Positions 21,120-33,059 are shown, counted from the first letter of the stretch. The stretch: 64,000 nucleotides of DNA from Tetracentron sinense (GCA_015143295.1 CM026564.1:16790416-16854415), one strand, 5' to 3'. Program-made: numbers and translations. Notes: a model not told the origin generated them from the sequence alone.

Positions 21120-21975
21120 CCAATTGTAAGTGAGTTCATTGATGCGTTTCATAAGGAATTATCGGGGTTGCATCCTAATAGGGAGATAGAGTTTACTATA
21201 GATCTTGCTCCTGGCACCATGCCGATTTTTAGAGCTCTATATCGGATGGCCCCACTGGAACTTAAAGAGTTGAAGGAGTAGATTGAAGAGTTGCAACAAC
21301 TTAGTTTCATCCAACCAAGTTTGTCACCTTGGGGAGCTCTAGTACTTTTCGTAAAGAAGAAGGATAGGTTGATGAAAATGTACATTAACTATAGGCAATT
21401 GAACAAGGTCAACATCAAGAATCGTTATCCACTACCTCGGATAAATGACTTGTTTGACTAACTGAAGGGAGTGAGATTTTTCTCCAAAATTAATCTTAAA
21501 TCAGGTTATCATCAATTGAATATCAAGGCTAAAGATGTTCCAAAGACTTCCTTCAGGACTCTTTATAGACACTACGAGTTCCTAGTCATGCCTTTTGGTC
21601 TATCGAATGCACTGACAACTTTTATGGATTTGATGAATTAGGTGTTCAGAACTTATCTTGATCGGTGTTTCATCATATTTGTTGTCGATATTTTGGTGTA
21701 TTCCCAGACACGAGAGTTCATGATCGAGATCTTCACTTTACACTTGAGACTCTTCGAGAGCATAGACTGTATGTCAAGTTAAGTAAGTATAAATTTTGGT
21801 TGGAGAAAGTGGCGTTTCTTGGTCATGTGGTGTTTGCGGAAGGCATTTCAGTGGATCCAGCAAAGATAGAGACAGTGATGAAATGGGAAAGACCCAGAAG
21901 TATTACCGAGATTCGAAATTTCCTCGGCTTGACAAGCTACTACCAAAGATTTATAGAGGGATTCTCTAGTTTAGC
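21120..21975 (+). pseudogene. Gypsy reverse transcriptase, degraded
   Basis: Recognisable motifs in order are [74 protein letters not shown] and FVVDILVYS, which is the catalytic YVDDIL motif with one Asp changed to Val. The thumb/connection HDRDLHFTLETLREHRLYVK...FLGHVVFAEGISVDPAKIE is in the open frame 21665-22192. There are stops at 21279, 21460 and 21640. Without the two catalytic aspartates it would be inactive. Confidence 0.82.
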
Positions 21976-22490
21976 ACTCACATACTTGATGTGGAAAAAT
22001 GTTAAGTTCACATGGAGTGACAAATGTGAGATTAGCTTTCAAGAGTTGAAAAAGCGGCTTACTACAGCCCCAGTCTTCACAGTTCCAGAGGAGAGTGGTG
22101 GATTTGTAGTTTATAGTGATGTCTCACACGTCGACCTAGGAAGTGTTTTAATCAATACGGGAAGGTTATTGCTTATGTTTCCCGTCAGTTGAAAGATCAT
22201 GAAAAGAACTATCCTACTCATGACTTGGAATTTGCCGCGGTGGTGTTTGCATTGAAGATTTAATGACACTACCTTTATGAGGAGTAGTTTGATGTGTTCA
22301 CAGATCACAAGAGCTTAAAGTATCTGTTTTCCCAGAATGAGCTAAATTTGAGATAATGTAGATGGATGAAATACTTAAAGGACTACGAGTGCTCCATCCA
22401 GTATCGCCCGAGTAAGGAGAATGTGGTAACAGATGCTCTGAGTAGGAAGTCTTCTGGACACATGGCTCACTTGATGGTCCAAGAGTGAAA
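21976..22490 (+). pseudogene. Gypsy RNase H, degraded
   Basis: The frame to 22192 gives TWSDKCEISFQELKKRLTTA and [16 protein letters not shown], the first strand of gypsy RNase H (YxDAShxGLGxVL) with changes. After a frameshift, [19 protein letters not shown] and a DHKSLKYLF block follow. [20 protein letters not shown], at about 22390-22449, is the conserved RNase H end (GKxNVVADALSRK). Several stops interrupt it. Confidence 0.78.
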
Positions 22491-22734
22491 GTTGTTGGAG
22501 GCCATATCCAACCTCGATATTAGCTTCAATGCTCACTCTATTGGTCCATTGATGACTGATATAACTGTCAGGTCGTATATTTTGGAACGGATCCGAGAGT
22601 CATAGGATTCTGCTACTGAATTGCTTGCCTACCGAGATAAGTCTGTCAGCAATGGCTGTCAGGAGTTCTCTTTAAATGGTGATGGGCCACACATTCAAGT
22701 GAAGGTTGTGTATTCCAGCCAATGAGGAGCTTAG

Positions 22735-23360
22735 ACGGGAGATATTAGACGAAGCTCATCGTTCCAAGTACACTGTGCATCCTGGTAGTACGAAGATGTA
22801 CCAAAACTTGAAGAAACACTTTTAGTGGCGAAATATGAAAAGAGAAATGACGGAATATATGTCTCGGTGCTTGGTGTGCCAACAGGTCAAGGTCGAGAAT
22901 AAGAGGCCAGCAGGTTTATCGCAGCCCCTCCCTATTCCGGAATTGAAGTGGGAGAACACCTCCATGGATTTCATAGTTGGGTTGCCTCGAACGACAAGAA
23001 ACTCCGATGCTAACTGGGTTGTAGTCGACAGGTTGATAAAGTCTGCACATTTTCTTCCTTATCGAACTACATTCAATGCGAACCAACTAATTGCATTATA
23101 CATTTAAGAAGTGGTTCGGTTGCAGGGGTGCCGGTGAGTATTGTGTCAAACAGGGATCCAAGGTTCACTTCTAGGTTCTGGAAGAGTTTTCAGAATGTCA
23201 TGGGTTTCCGTCTGGATTTTAGCACCGTCTTTCATCCTCAGACAGATGGGCAGACCGAGAGGGTGAACCAAGTTATAGAGGACATGCTCTAAGCTTGCAT
23301 GTTAGACTTCAAAGACAGTTGAGAGGATCAGTTGTCGTTTGTGGAGTTCGCCTACTAATA
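22735..23360 (+). pseudogene. Gypsy integrase, degraded and truncated
   Basis: A zinc-binding HHCC part is visible (AHRSKYTVHPGSTKM...RCLVCQQVK). The catalytic core starts in frame 22835-23107 with TSMDFIVGLPRT and [21 protein letters not shown]. The second catalytic region reads [16 protein letters not shown], where SDRD is expected, and the third [13 protein letters not shown]. The frame is lost at FVEFAY, where a foreign LTR starts at 23361. Confidence 0.8.
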
Positions 23361-24233
23361 TGTGCATAATTATACATATTTAAGCACCTCAAATTATACT
23401 TGTTAGTTCCTTTTAGCTTATTATGAAATTGTTTTATGGTACTTTAGTTTCTTTCTCTATTTCAGGTTCAAATGAATAAAAATAGCTAATACGGCAGTGA
23501 ATGGACCCTGAAAGTATAAAAATTCATCACCCATGAGAAAGAAAAAGAAAAAGAAGAAGATCGGTAAAAATTGTGAGCTACGATCGATCATTAGTAGGAT
23601 ACCTACGAACGATCGTAGATCAACGTCTGTCTTGGATTTTGTGCATATAAAAGAAAAATGAAAGAAAAGCCCTAGGGTTATCACTTCTGGGATCTGGAGA
23701 AAAGAGAAAAAGTGGCTGAAAGAGGGAATTCAATGATGCAAACAATGGTAAGGTTCTTCTTCAACAACCACGGAGTTCATCACTTTCGGAATGAACTAAC
23801 TTCACCCTCTAGGGTTTCGATGAAACACTAGCCGAGTATTATATTCTTGTTTTTAATTTTTTGTTTTTTTCTTGTAAATATTTGATTGTATAATAAAGAG
23901 GGTTGCTTCGACAACCGAATTTAATAACACAATTATTCTCAATGGTGTTTTCCTTGTCTTTGGTTGAACTAAATTGAGTTTAAAATCAATCTAGGTTAGT
24001 TTCTGTGATTCTAATCATAGATATTATGCAATGATGCTTAATGATTAAGTTACTAGATTTTAGGATGCTCTATACCTAGAGAAAACAAGTGAATCCACAG
24101 CCCTAGATTAATGTAGATCACTTGCGTGATCACTTGTGTTGATCACAGATAGAGCATGCCTTAAACCTAATTACTTGAGATCTTTTTAGATTTATTGAGT
24201 AGCGACTTGTAGTCGCTCTTGATCGGTGCTAAA
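23361..24233 (+). mobile_element. Athila-type LTR, older copy (5' part only)
   Basis: It starts TGTGCATAATTATACATATT right inside the gypsy integrase, with TAATA before it. Key blocks (CAGGTTCAAATGAA, GATGAACTAA-like, CTAGGGTTTCGATGAAAC, GATTGTATAATAAAGAGGGTTG) recur in the same order in the LTR at 24234-25796. It is cut at 24234 by that second LTR, so one family member has inserted into another. No partner end was found. Confidence 0.65.
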
Positions 24234-25796
24234 TGTTATACATAAAAGCACCTTAAACTTAAACTTAACTTGTTAAAAATCCTTTAGAGTAATTATTTAT
24301 ATTATTTTATGCTACTTGGTTGTTTACATTTGTTACAGGTTCATCCAAGAAAAAGAGCTTAATATGGATGGTTTAAAAGGATCTCAGGAGCAAAAGTGAA
24401 GAAGAAATGATCAATCACCCTTCCTGCGTTTTGGGCTTATTTTAATTACATAAAAGTTTCTTTTGAGCCCAATTTGACTATTCTTTAAGGCCCAAAACTT
24501 TGTAGAGAAAAGAAGAATTGTAGAGAAATTAGAAGTCCTTATTGTATAAGGACTCTATCTTTCCCTTTCTCTATAAAATGAGAGATTCCTTGTAAAGATA
24601 TCATCATTATCATTATTTGAGAATTTTGTAGAGATTTTTGGATCTGAAAAAGAGAAGCTCTGGAGATCAAGGAAGCTATGAAGAGAAGTGTTGCAGCTTT
24701 ATCTATGAAGATGTTGCATTCCTTCCTCGCGATGAACTAATTTTCACTCTAGGGTTTCGATGAAACCCTAGCCAAGTAACTGTGTCGTTTTATTTTGTTT
24801 TATTTTTGATTTATTAGTTGTAAGACATTGATTGTATAATGAGAGAGTTGTTTTCAAACAACCGGATTTATTTTATTTATATTTGATTTCAATTGAATTT
24901 TTAACCTTATCTTAGGTTTTATGAAATTGGAATTAAAATCACTTGTGTTAATTTTCGTTAAAATTTAAACATAGGTTTTATGCAATAGTTTTAACATATT
25001 GAGAGATCAAGTCCTAAGATATTTTATGCTAAAGGAAGATGAGTGATTACACAACCATAAATTAGTGTGTATCATTCGTGCTAACCGAAGATACGATATG
25101 CCTAGGGCTTGATCCCTTGAACTTTTCTAGATTAGTTGAGAGGGGACGTGCTGTCACTCTAACTAAAATGTTTGTAATTTAAGAGGTTAGGATAAATTCA
25201 AAATAAGGGCTGATTAGTGGTGGATTTGAAAACCCTAGATTTTCTCTTCCAAATGATTTAAAACCATTAGTTGATAGTTTAATTTAGAAATATTTTTTAA
25301 TTAGTTTAATTAATTGTTTTAGTTAATCAAGCAAAAATTCAATTACCCATTTTAAAAGTTTAAAATTAATCTGAATAAAAGGCAATGAAACCAGCGCAGT
25401 CCTCAAAGGAACGATACCCTTGCTAGTACTATTCTACGAAATTATTACTAAAAATGAATAATTTAAGATTGACTGACGATCAGCTCTCAACCTTCATATT
25501 TATGAGTTAAAGACTTTAAATGAATACATGTGATATAATATTAGGCTAGAGGTGGATTCCTCTACCCTAGACTTCTCTTATATTTTCACAAATCCATTGT
25601 AACTGCTTTCTAGTTTAGATAATTTAGAGTAACTCAGTTTTAATTGAGATCAAGCAACAATCAACACTTCAATCCTCAAGTTTAATTTGATTTAGAAAGG
25701 ATAATAGTTAGACTAGCACAATTCTCTGTGGTTCGACCCTTACACCACTATCCTACGGGATTAATACCAATTGCAAGATATATAATTGAGCGATCA
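24234..25796 (+). mobile_element. 5' LTR of an Athila-like gypsy element
   Basis: It begins TGTTATACATAAAAGCACC and ends ...GAGCGATCA, directly before a primer-binding site. It is 1,563 bp. The pentamer before it is CTAAA; the matching copy would lie beyond the lost 3' LTR. It holds a CTAGGGTTTCGATGAAACCC block and a polyadenylation-like TGTATAATGAGAG region. Confidence 0.75.
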
Positions 25797-25801
25797 ATTT
25801 T

Positions 25802-25819
25802 TGGCGTTGTTACTGGGGA
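25802..25819 (+). other. Primer-binding site (tRNA-Asp type)
   Basis: TGGCGTTGTTACTGGGGA lies six bases after the LTR. It matches TGGCGCCGTTGCCGGGGA, the canonical plant gypsy primer-binding site complementary to tRNA-Asp, at 15 of 18 positions. The differences are C-to-T changes, as expected from deamination of methylated cytosine. Confidence 0.75.
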
Positions 25820-26260
25820 ATTGCTAATACGGTCTAGCTATTAGAATTAATAGATTAAATTTAAACAAAATAATAATAATAATAAAATAAAACTCATTCT
25901 TCTCCATTCGTTGTTTTTCAGGTACCTAGAAATTGCAAGAAGCACTTGGAACTAAAAAGGGAACGAAAACTTGCTTTTGGTTTCTTCCTTAGAAAAAACA
26001 TTGTAAGCACTTTTTCATTGTGATTAAGTCTTCAATTGTGTTCTTTTCGAATTGCAATTTAATTGGGGTCTGTCCAACTTAGAGTTTTCTGTTAGGGTGT
26101 ATGCATAGTACGAGGTCTAAAAATCTAGAATTATTCCTCATTGACTCGGAAATAGAATGGACTGCTAGGTTCTATAGTGCGTCGGTCTTATTTAATTCTA
26201 CTTTAGTAGCTTAAACTTCAGCCCATCTTGGACCTAGTTCCAAAATTTTTCCCTGTTCCG
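25820..26260 (+). other. Untranslated leader of the Athila-like element
   Basis: No frame of interest between the primer-binding site and gag. (TAA)n-rich at 25865-25890. Confidence 0.4.
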
Positions 26261-27430
26261 TCATGGCGGAGCCTCCCAAGACCCTCAAGAATTCCTTATT
26301 TCTACTGCTTACACCTCACCCTTATGTATTCAGTTGTCGGACATTGCGGCGACTCATTTCGAGATAAAATCCAGCATTTTACAAATGCTGCCCATATTTT
26401 ATGGATATCCAGCTGAAGATCCCAACACACATTTGGGAGACTTCAATGAAATTTACACAACCTTCAAGCTACAAAATTTCATGGACGATGCCCTCCGATT
26501 ACGCCTCTTCTCATTCTCACTTAGAGATAAAGCCAAACAATGACTTACATCTCTAGAGGCCAATTCTATCACGACATGGGCAGAACTCCGTAAACAGTTT
26601 CTAAAAAAATTCTTCCCTATAGGCTGCACAAACCAAATTAGAAAAACCATCACGAGTTTCCAGCAACTCGATGGTGAAGCTTTCTATGAGGCTTGGGAAA
26701 GACTGAAGGACATCACTCAGAAGTGCCCCCACCATGGTATGCCTAAATGGCAACTCGTCCAATGTTTCTATGATGGGTTGCAAGATTATAACCGCCAATT
26801 GGTGGATGTCTCGTGTGGGGAGGATTTTAATGAATAAAACCGAGGAAGAAGCATGGGAACTGTTTGATCGGTTGAATGAAAATTCACTCCACCATGCCTC
26901 AACCAATCGAACTTAGAGTCAATCATCTACCTTGAGCTGCAAGAAAGGTATCTATGAAGTAGGCAAATCCATAGGTGTCTCTACCAAAGTAGATGAGTTA
27001 GCTCGTAAACTAGAGCAATTCATGACTGTAGGGTCTACTCACACACCCCCACATTACCCTTCTAATCCCAGTGAGGTGTGTTCCTTATGTGCAAGCCCCG
27101 CACATGCAGTCTATGATTGCCATTCGGCTACATAGTATCCAGACTTTGTCCAAGAGCAAGTGAATGTCGCTTATGCCAGACCAGGTAATGATCCATATTC
27201 CAATTCTTATAACCCAGGTTGGAGAAATCACCCAAATCTCTCTTGGCGACAACCACAAAGGAACTCTTTCCCTAATCAACTCCCAAGACCGGACAACCGG
27301 TCTTACCCACCTCAGCCTAACTACCAACCTCTTCATCCTCAGCAGTAGTTTCAACACCCTACTCCACCTCAACAAAGAAACTCTTATTTTGAGGATAAGA
27401 TGTTGCAAGCCTTGCAAAATTTGTAAAATT
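26261..27430 (+). pseudogene. Athila-like gag, degraded
   Basis: The N-terminal part (26261-26543) includes IKSSILQMLPIFYGYPAEDPN and LRLFSFSLRDKAKQ, the start of the retrotrans_gag domain. The next block (26544-26815) gives WAELRKQFLKKFFP and FQQLDGEAFYEAWERLKDI in a frame with one stop. Frame 26816-26916 has EEEAWELFDRLNENSLHH. A CCHC knuckle, CSLCASPAHAVYDC, is at about 27081-27122. A proline/asparagine-rich tail follows. Gag forms the particle shell and packages RNA. At least four stops or frameshifts show it is dead. Confidence 0.82.
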
Positions 27431-27438
27431 CAAACCAA

Positions 27439-28167
27439 ATGCTGCAAAATACCAGTAAAGAGAGCACTCGGTTGCTTAACTCCCACTCTCAGTCCATAAA
27501 GAAGCTTGAGTCCCAAATGGGACAACTAGCTAACACGGTCTATAAGAGAGCAGAAGGCACGCTTCCGAGTCAACCCATTAATAATTCGAGAAGAATGACC
27601 ATGGCTGAACAAGCTGCAAGCGGTGACACCACCTTTGAGCATATTCAGGCGGTCACCACTCTAAGGAGTGGCAAGGTGGTAGACAATAAGGTAAGAGAAG
27701 TAAGAGAACCTCATGGCTCACAAGAAAAGCCGAATGTAGAACTGAATAATCCTTTGAGCGAGGAAAAGGATAATCCTTCCACTTCTTCTCCTAAGAATCT
27801 TATTCCCGATGCATCCTACATGCCTAAAGCTCCATATCCTTCTTGTTTGAAAGACCCATCCCCCTTCAAAAAGAGGGGAGCTAAATTAGAAGACATGATA
27901 GAGGTCTTTAAACAAGTGAAAATCAATCTCCATTTGCTTGATGCAATCAATCTCCCTTTGCTTGATGCAATCAAGCAAGTTCTAGCATATGCCAAACTTC
28001 TGAAGGACTTGTGCACTCAAAAGCGCAAATCTAGGACACATGTGTCCAAGAAAGTTCTTCTTACTGAGCAGGTGAGCTCCATTCTTCAACACGCTACACC
28101 CCCAAAATTCAAGGATCCAGGTGCACCCACCATATCTTGTGTCATTGAAGAACATTCAATTGATTGA
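27439..28167 (+). pseudogene. Athila-like gag-pol linker region, open over 242 codons
   Basis: The longest intact frame in the window. The translation starts MLQNTSKESTRLLNSHSQSI and includes KKLESQMGQLANTVYKRAEG and VTTLRSGKVVDNK, which are typical of the region between gag and protease in Athila/Tat elements. A 26-bp direct duplication at 27928-27980 gives LHLLDAIN followed by LPLLDAIK. It ends in a stop at 28165 just ahead of the protease motif. It probably survives by chance. Confidence 0.75.
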
Positions 28168-28905
28168 ACACTACTTGATTTAGGGGCAAGTGTCAATTTG
28201 CTCCCCTTCTCAGTTTATGAGAAATTGGGCCTTGGTGAGCTCCAACCCACATCAGTCACTCTCTAACTAGCTGATAGGTCCATTAAAATGCATTGGGGAG
28301 TAATTGATGATGTTTTAATCAAAGTAGACAAATTCTATTTTCCGGTAGACTTCTTGGTTCTTGATATGGAACTTGTTCTCAATCCTAAAAGACAAATCCC
28401 CGTCATCCTCGGTGGTCAATTCTTGGCTACTGCCAATGTGTGTATCAATTGTCGGACCGGAGTGATGGATATTTCTTTCGGGAACATGAAAGTCTGCCTC
28501 AACATCTTTACTACCTCCCATCAACCTCCTTTCGATGAGGATTGTTTTCTGATTGACTCAATGGATGAAATGGTTGAGGATTTACTTCCTTATTCTTTAT
28601 CAATTGATCCTATCAAGGCATGTTTGGCATATTTTAACAAAGATGAATATGATATTGAGGATTCTATAAGAGAAGTTAATCAACTCCTTTATTCGACTCT
28701 TCTCATGGACTCTCCTCCATGGAGAACTCGCCTGGAACCTCTACCTACCACTTTAGGCAACCCCGTCCATTCCATCCTTAGAGGCCCACCTACTCTTGAG
28801 CTTAAGCCACTCCCGGATTCACTCAAATATGTCTTCCTATGATTCAATGAGACTCTCCCGTTGATCATTGCTTCCGATCTATCTAAGGAGTAGGAGACTC
28901 AGTTA
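28168..28905 (+). pseudogene. Athila-like aspartic protease and linker to reverse transcriptase
   Basis: LLDLGASVNLLPFSVYEKLG at about 28171-28230 holds the protease active site in the DLGAS form usual for Athila elements. After one stop (28266), frame 28288-28842 continues with FYFPVDFLVLDM and RQIPVILGGQFLATAN, the conserved flap/FLATA region. The domain is nearly full length, with one stop and a terminal stop at 28842. Confidence 0.8.
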
Positions 28906-29899
28906 ATGGAGGTGCTCAAAGAGCACAAAGGAGCCATAAGATGGACCATTTCCAATTTAAAGGGTATCAACCCTTCTGTGTGCATGCACCGTATTCATCT
29001 TAAAGATGATGCCAAAACATCTCGTGAAGCACAAAGGAGATTGAACCCTAGCATGAAGGAGGTGGTAATGAAGGAAGTTGTCAAACTATTAGATGCGGGT
29101 ATCATATACCTCATCTCGGATAGTAAATGGGTAAGCTCCACTCAAGTGGTACCAAAAAAATCCGATATCACCGTTGTTTCAAACTCGGAAGGTGAGTTAG
29201 TTCCCACACGCACAACCATGGGTTGGCGTGTTTGTATTGACTATAGGAAGTTCGATTCTCAAACTAGGAAGGACCATTTTCCTTTACCATTCATTGACCA
29301 AATTCTCGACAAGTTAGAAGGCAAGAGCTTTTATTATTTCTTGGATGGATATTCTGGGTATAATCAAGTACATGTCTATCTTGAAGACCAAGAGAAAACC
29401 ACTTTTCACATGCCCCTTTGGCACATTTGCCTATAGGCGCATGTCATTCGGTTTCTGTAATGCACCGGCGACTTTTCAACGATGTATGTTCATTTTCTCT
29501 GATATGGTGGAGAAAATTCTCGAGATCTTTATGGATGGCTTTTTGGTTTTTGGATCGTCCTTCTAAGATTGTCTCCACAATCTCTCATTGGTTCTCAAAC
29601 GTTGTGAGAAGACAAATCTTATCCTAAGTTGGGAAAAGAGCCACTTTATGGTTCAAGAGAGAATTATCTTGGGACACATTGTGTCTAAGCGGCACATAGA
29701 AGTAGTCAAGGCCAACGTTGACCTTATCGTGATTCTCCCACCACCTACCATGATTTGGTAGATTCGTTCCTTTTAAGCCATATGGGGTTTTATCGCCGTT
29801 TTATCAAGGACTTCAGTAAGGTTGCATGGTCTTTGAGTAACTTGTTTGCCAAAGATATTACATTTTCCTTTGATAAAGATTATCTTGAGGCATTTGAAA
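28906..29899 (+). pseudogene. Athila-like reverse transcriptase, degraded
   Basis: Frame 28906-29436 carries EVLKEHKGAIRWTISNLKGI, SVCMHRIHLKDDAKT, WRVCIDYRKFDSQTRKDHFP and FLDGYSGYNQVHVYLEDQEK. After a +1 shift near 29410, GTFAYRRMSFGFCNAPATFQ and FMDGFLVFGSSF follow; the latter is the YMDDF catalytic motif with its second Asp changed to Gly. Further motifs (FLGHIVSKR-like, FYRRFIKDFSK) run to 29899, where a solo LTR interrupts. Catalytic loss plus stops mean it is inactive. Confidence 0.83.
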
Positions 29900-32363
29900 T
29901 GTCGCGACCCAAAACCCACCCTAGGAGTTAGAGTCAATCGTGGACGACTAAATCATGACTTACATGACTTGCTTGACAAACCACCTGCAAAACACCCACA
30001 GAGCATATACAATAGAGGATAACAGCGGAAGCATAACTATAAGACACAGCGGAAGTCTAACAAACCTCTAAGTATATACACATGGTCCAAGTTTTAATAC
30101 AAAGAAATCAAAACAAAGAAAGTGCGGACATGCCCGCCAAAATACATGAATATAATCACTCATGCTCACCCACAGCTAATCCACTCAGAATCTAACACCA
30201 CCTACTGATAACCCTCTACAGGAGGTTCCTCCAAAGGCTCCTCGACGTACTCTTCCTCCACCCATGGACCAGAGCACAAACATCAAATGGAGCAGCAGCT
30301 CCCTCAGAACCTGCCGACATAAGAAGTACGGCTGAGCATGGAATACTCAGCGGATACTAAATACTAACCAACAGTTATAGTAAGAGATAGCAATGCATAC
30401 CCAGGAAACAATATAAATATATATGAATCAGGAACAGTTAATATCATACAAAGAAATAAGGAAATTCATAATCATGCTTGCAGTTCATGAAAAGCCGATA
30501 AAATCCTTGAAAAACACCATGCACTTGACTTGACTTAAAATACCCTTCGCGTAATTGGGAACTTATTTACCGTGTCATGCTTGTATCATGCGTGCCATGT
30601 CATGCTATGCGTGTATCATGCTTGCTTATTCGGAATTTAAACATGTTCACATGCCTAGTTGCCATTCATAGCCCGTCGCAACTAGTACCCTGTACACTTG
30701 AATGATATGCCTAGTTGCCGTTCATAGTCCGACGCAACTAGTATCCTATATGCTACATGATATGCCTAGTTGCCGTTCATAGTCCGTCGCAACTAGCATC
30801 CATGCAAAATGTGTATGCCTAGTTGCCGTCCATAGCCCGTCGCAACTAGCATCCATGCAAAATGTGTATGCCTAGTTACCGTTCATAGCCCGTCGCAACT
30901 AGCATCCATGCGAAATGTGTATGCCTAGTTGCCGTTCATAGCCCGTCGCAACTAGCATCCATGTGTGTCATGCCATGCCTTGAGTGTCATGAGATGTTAT
31001 GCCATGCGTGTAATGCGATGTCATGCCATGCGTGTAATGCGATGGGATGAGAGACCCTTCCCTATGCAATGCATGATCATCTTGTCCTTGCCAAAAACGA
31101 AGTGAAACATATCGTAGGATATGCCCCACCTCTACATCTCGTCCTTGAAAACATCGGTAAATCACGTCGTTTCATGCCGTGCTCGTGTAATCGTGTACAC
31201 ACTTGCGATGGAAATTAAATATGACATTTTGGGGAATTCACAATACATTGCACATTACCATATATACAAGTAATAAATTAAACAATTTAGGGAAAACGCG
31301 AAAACACACTATCATAACCTTAGCAATTTCCATAAATGTTTAAGCATGCATTTTCTTTATTTATTATTCTTTTCATTCATCTTGGCATTTCATCAAACAT
31401 GGTGTGTTCATTATTGATTTACCCTACAACATGCTTTTCTAGATGGATTTTACTCAAATCATGCATGTATGTTCATTATTGGAACAATGCCCTCCCCATT
31501 TTAATCATCACAACACAACCATTGGCATCCAATCGCCCATTCCATCTCGATTCACCATTCACAACCATCCATCTCATAGCAAATGTGTAAATAAAGGGAA
31601 ATAAAGGGAAAAGAGGAACTATAACTAGGAGGGTAGCAAGAAGTACCGACCTTGAACAATGAGGGGAGAAATCCCTTTCCAAAACAACCGTGTAGCTGCT
31701 GCCCTAGCTTGGAGAACGCTCTCCACGAGTGTTTGAGCTGTGATCTTGGAGAAGAGCCGAGCTTGAAGTAATCTAGGGTCTCAAAACCCTTTGATTTCTC
31801 TTCCAAAGACAAGCCCTAGGTTGGAATCGCCTTCTCCCCTTTCTCCTATTCTCTCAAACTCTCTAAGTGTCGAATGATGCCCTAAAGGCTCGGGCAAGAC
31901 TCTTAAGGTAAGTAAACCGACCAAAAGACCATAATACCCTTACTAAAATTTCTGCAAAAACGCGAGTACCGAGCGATCGGTGTTAATGACCGATCGATTG
32001 ATTGCCTACCGATCGATCGGTTTCATAACCGAGCGATCGATTAAAATTTCACTCTCTGGAAAATTTTCCCATACAAAAATCTTGATCAGTCGATAGCCTC
32101 CGAGCGATCGGTTTTGGACCGATCGATCGCTCCATGGACCGAGCGATCGGTGGTCTGCAGGTCCAAACTGTTTTGGCCATAACTTTTGACTCGTTCGTCC
32201 GATTTTGACGATTCAACTTGCGTTGGGTTCGTACTTCGAAAACGAACATTTTTAACGTTTTGGAATTTCTAATTTCTTCCTTATTTATTAATTATACCTC
32301 TTTAAAGGAAAAATGGCAACGAAAGTGTCATGCATTAAATGTGAAAAAGTCCGGGGCTCTACA
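29900..32363 (-). mobile_element. Family-B gypsy solo LTR, target duplication TGAAA
   Basis: On the minus strand it starts TGTAGAGCCCCGGAC and ends ...GGGTCGCGACA. TGAAA is present on both sides (29895-29899 and 32364-32368). It is 2,464 bp. Joining the flanks with one TGAAA copy restores the Athila frame (EAFE then KLRTLF), so insertion and solo formation were precise. It contains a hairpin-type tandem array (30652-30970), ATCGATCGG clusters (31970-32160) and a short conserved reading-frame motif near 30230-30270. The small frames inside are not independent genes. Confidence 0.93.
30652..30970. repeat. Tandem array of 53-57-bp hairpin units in the solo LTR
   Basis: Six units start near 30652, 30709, 30764, 30817, 30870 and 30923. 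Each contains CTAGTTGC, about 15 bp, and GCAACTAG, an inverted repeat that could fold as a stem-loop. The last four units are nearly identical, which points to recent amplification. Downstream (30975-31050) a CATGCCATGCGTGTAATGCGATGT-like mini-array follows. Confidence 0.85.
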
Positions 32364-32368
32364 TGAAA

Positions 32369-32690
32369 AACTCCGCACTCTATTCTCTACTGCCCCCATC
32401 ATGCAGCCTCCTAACTGGTCCCTCCCTTTTGAACTCATGTGTGATGCATCCAACTATGCAGTCGGTGCGGTTCTAGGACAAAGAGTGCATAGGACCCCTC
32501 ATGTCATCTACTACTCGAGTAAGACTCTCTCGGATGCTCAATTGAACTATACCACTACCAATAAGGAATTACTTGTTGTTGTCTATGCTTTAGACAAATT
32601 CCGATCCTACCTTATAGGATCCAAGATCTTGATGTACACCGATCATGCCGCATTGCGGTATCTCATTTCTAGGAAGGACGCCAAACCTAC
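32369..32690 (+). pseudogene. Athila-like RNase H, resumed after the solo LTR
   Basis: The translation continues with [20 protein letters not shown], then [20 protein letters not shown] with the first catalytic strand ([14 protein letters not shown]), [20 protein letters not shown] and [19 protein letters not shown]. These residues are well preserved. Similarity ends near 32690: the segment that normally leads to LSRL and integrase is missing, so the element is truncated by an unknown sequence. Confidence 0.82.
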
Positions 32691-33059
32691 TTGTGTAGAA
32701 GTCGTCAGTCACTCCTCATTCAATATAGCTTCTTTCATAAGAAATTTTGAAGCAAAAATATAAAAGTATATAACTTAAAAGTACAAGAAATAAGAAGAGG
32801 ATTGTATTTCGATCGAGTAACAAAAAGGGAATGTCCCTTAACGAAGACATGTAATCATTATTGACTAACTCGTTAAGATAAATATTAACACTTGATAAAT
32901 GATAAAAAATGATGCATCAATATAACTAAGGAGATTGTTAGCCATATACGCCCCTACTATCTTGGAAAAGGAGATACTTTAGGGTGGGCCCCACCAAACC
33001 CCAAGTGTTTGTCAAACTGTAAAGAGTGGGACGTCAACGACCCATCGAGTTTTCAAACA
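32691..33059. other. Unassigned stretch after the Athila truncation
   Basis: AT-rich, with no recognised gene or terminus. Near 32985 CCCCACCAAACCCCAAGTG resembles retroelement ends, but nothing decisive is visible. Confidence 0.3.

Larger units (their letters stand above)
18254..23360 (+). mobile_element. Gypsy (Tekay/Del-like) element, plus strand, degraded, no LTRs
   Basis: The order leader, gag, protease, reverse transcriptase, RNase H, integrase is preserved but every domain carries stops or frameshifts. Neither LTR is attached: the left end abuts the minus-strand integrase of a related element, and the right end is cut at 23361 by an Athila-type LTR while integrase is being read. The integrase ([20 protein letters not shown]) closely resembles that of the minus-strand neighbour, so both belong to one family. 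Confidence 0.8.

Noticed and set aside
27439..28167. A 242-codon frame as a possible host gene
   Set aside because: It is collinear with Athila gag upstream and protease downstream, and carries gag-linker motifs, so it is a retrotransposon remnant.
30652..30970. Evenly spaced repeats resembling a CRISPR array
   Set aside because: Repeats and spacers are both near identical, the DNA is nuclear plant sequence, and the array lies inside an LTR with a target duplication.
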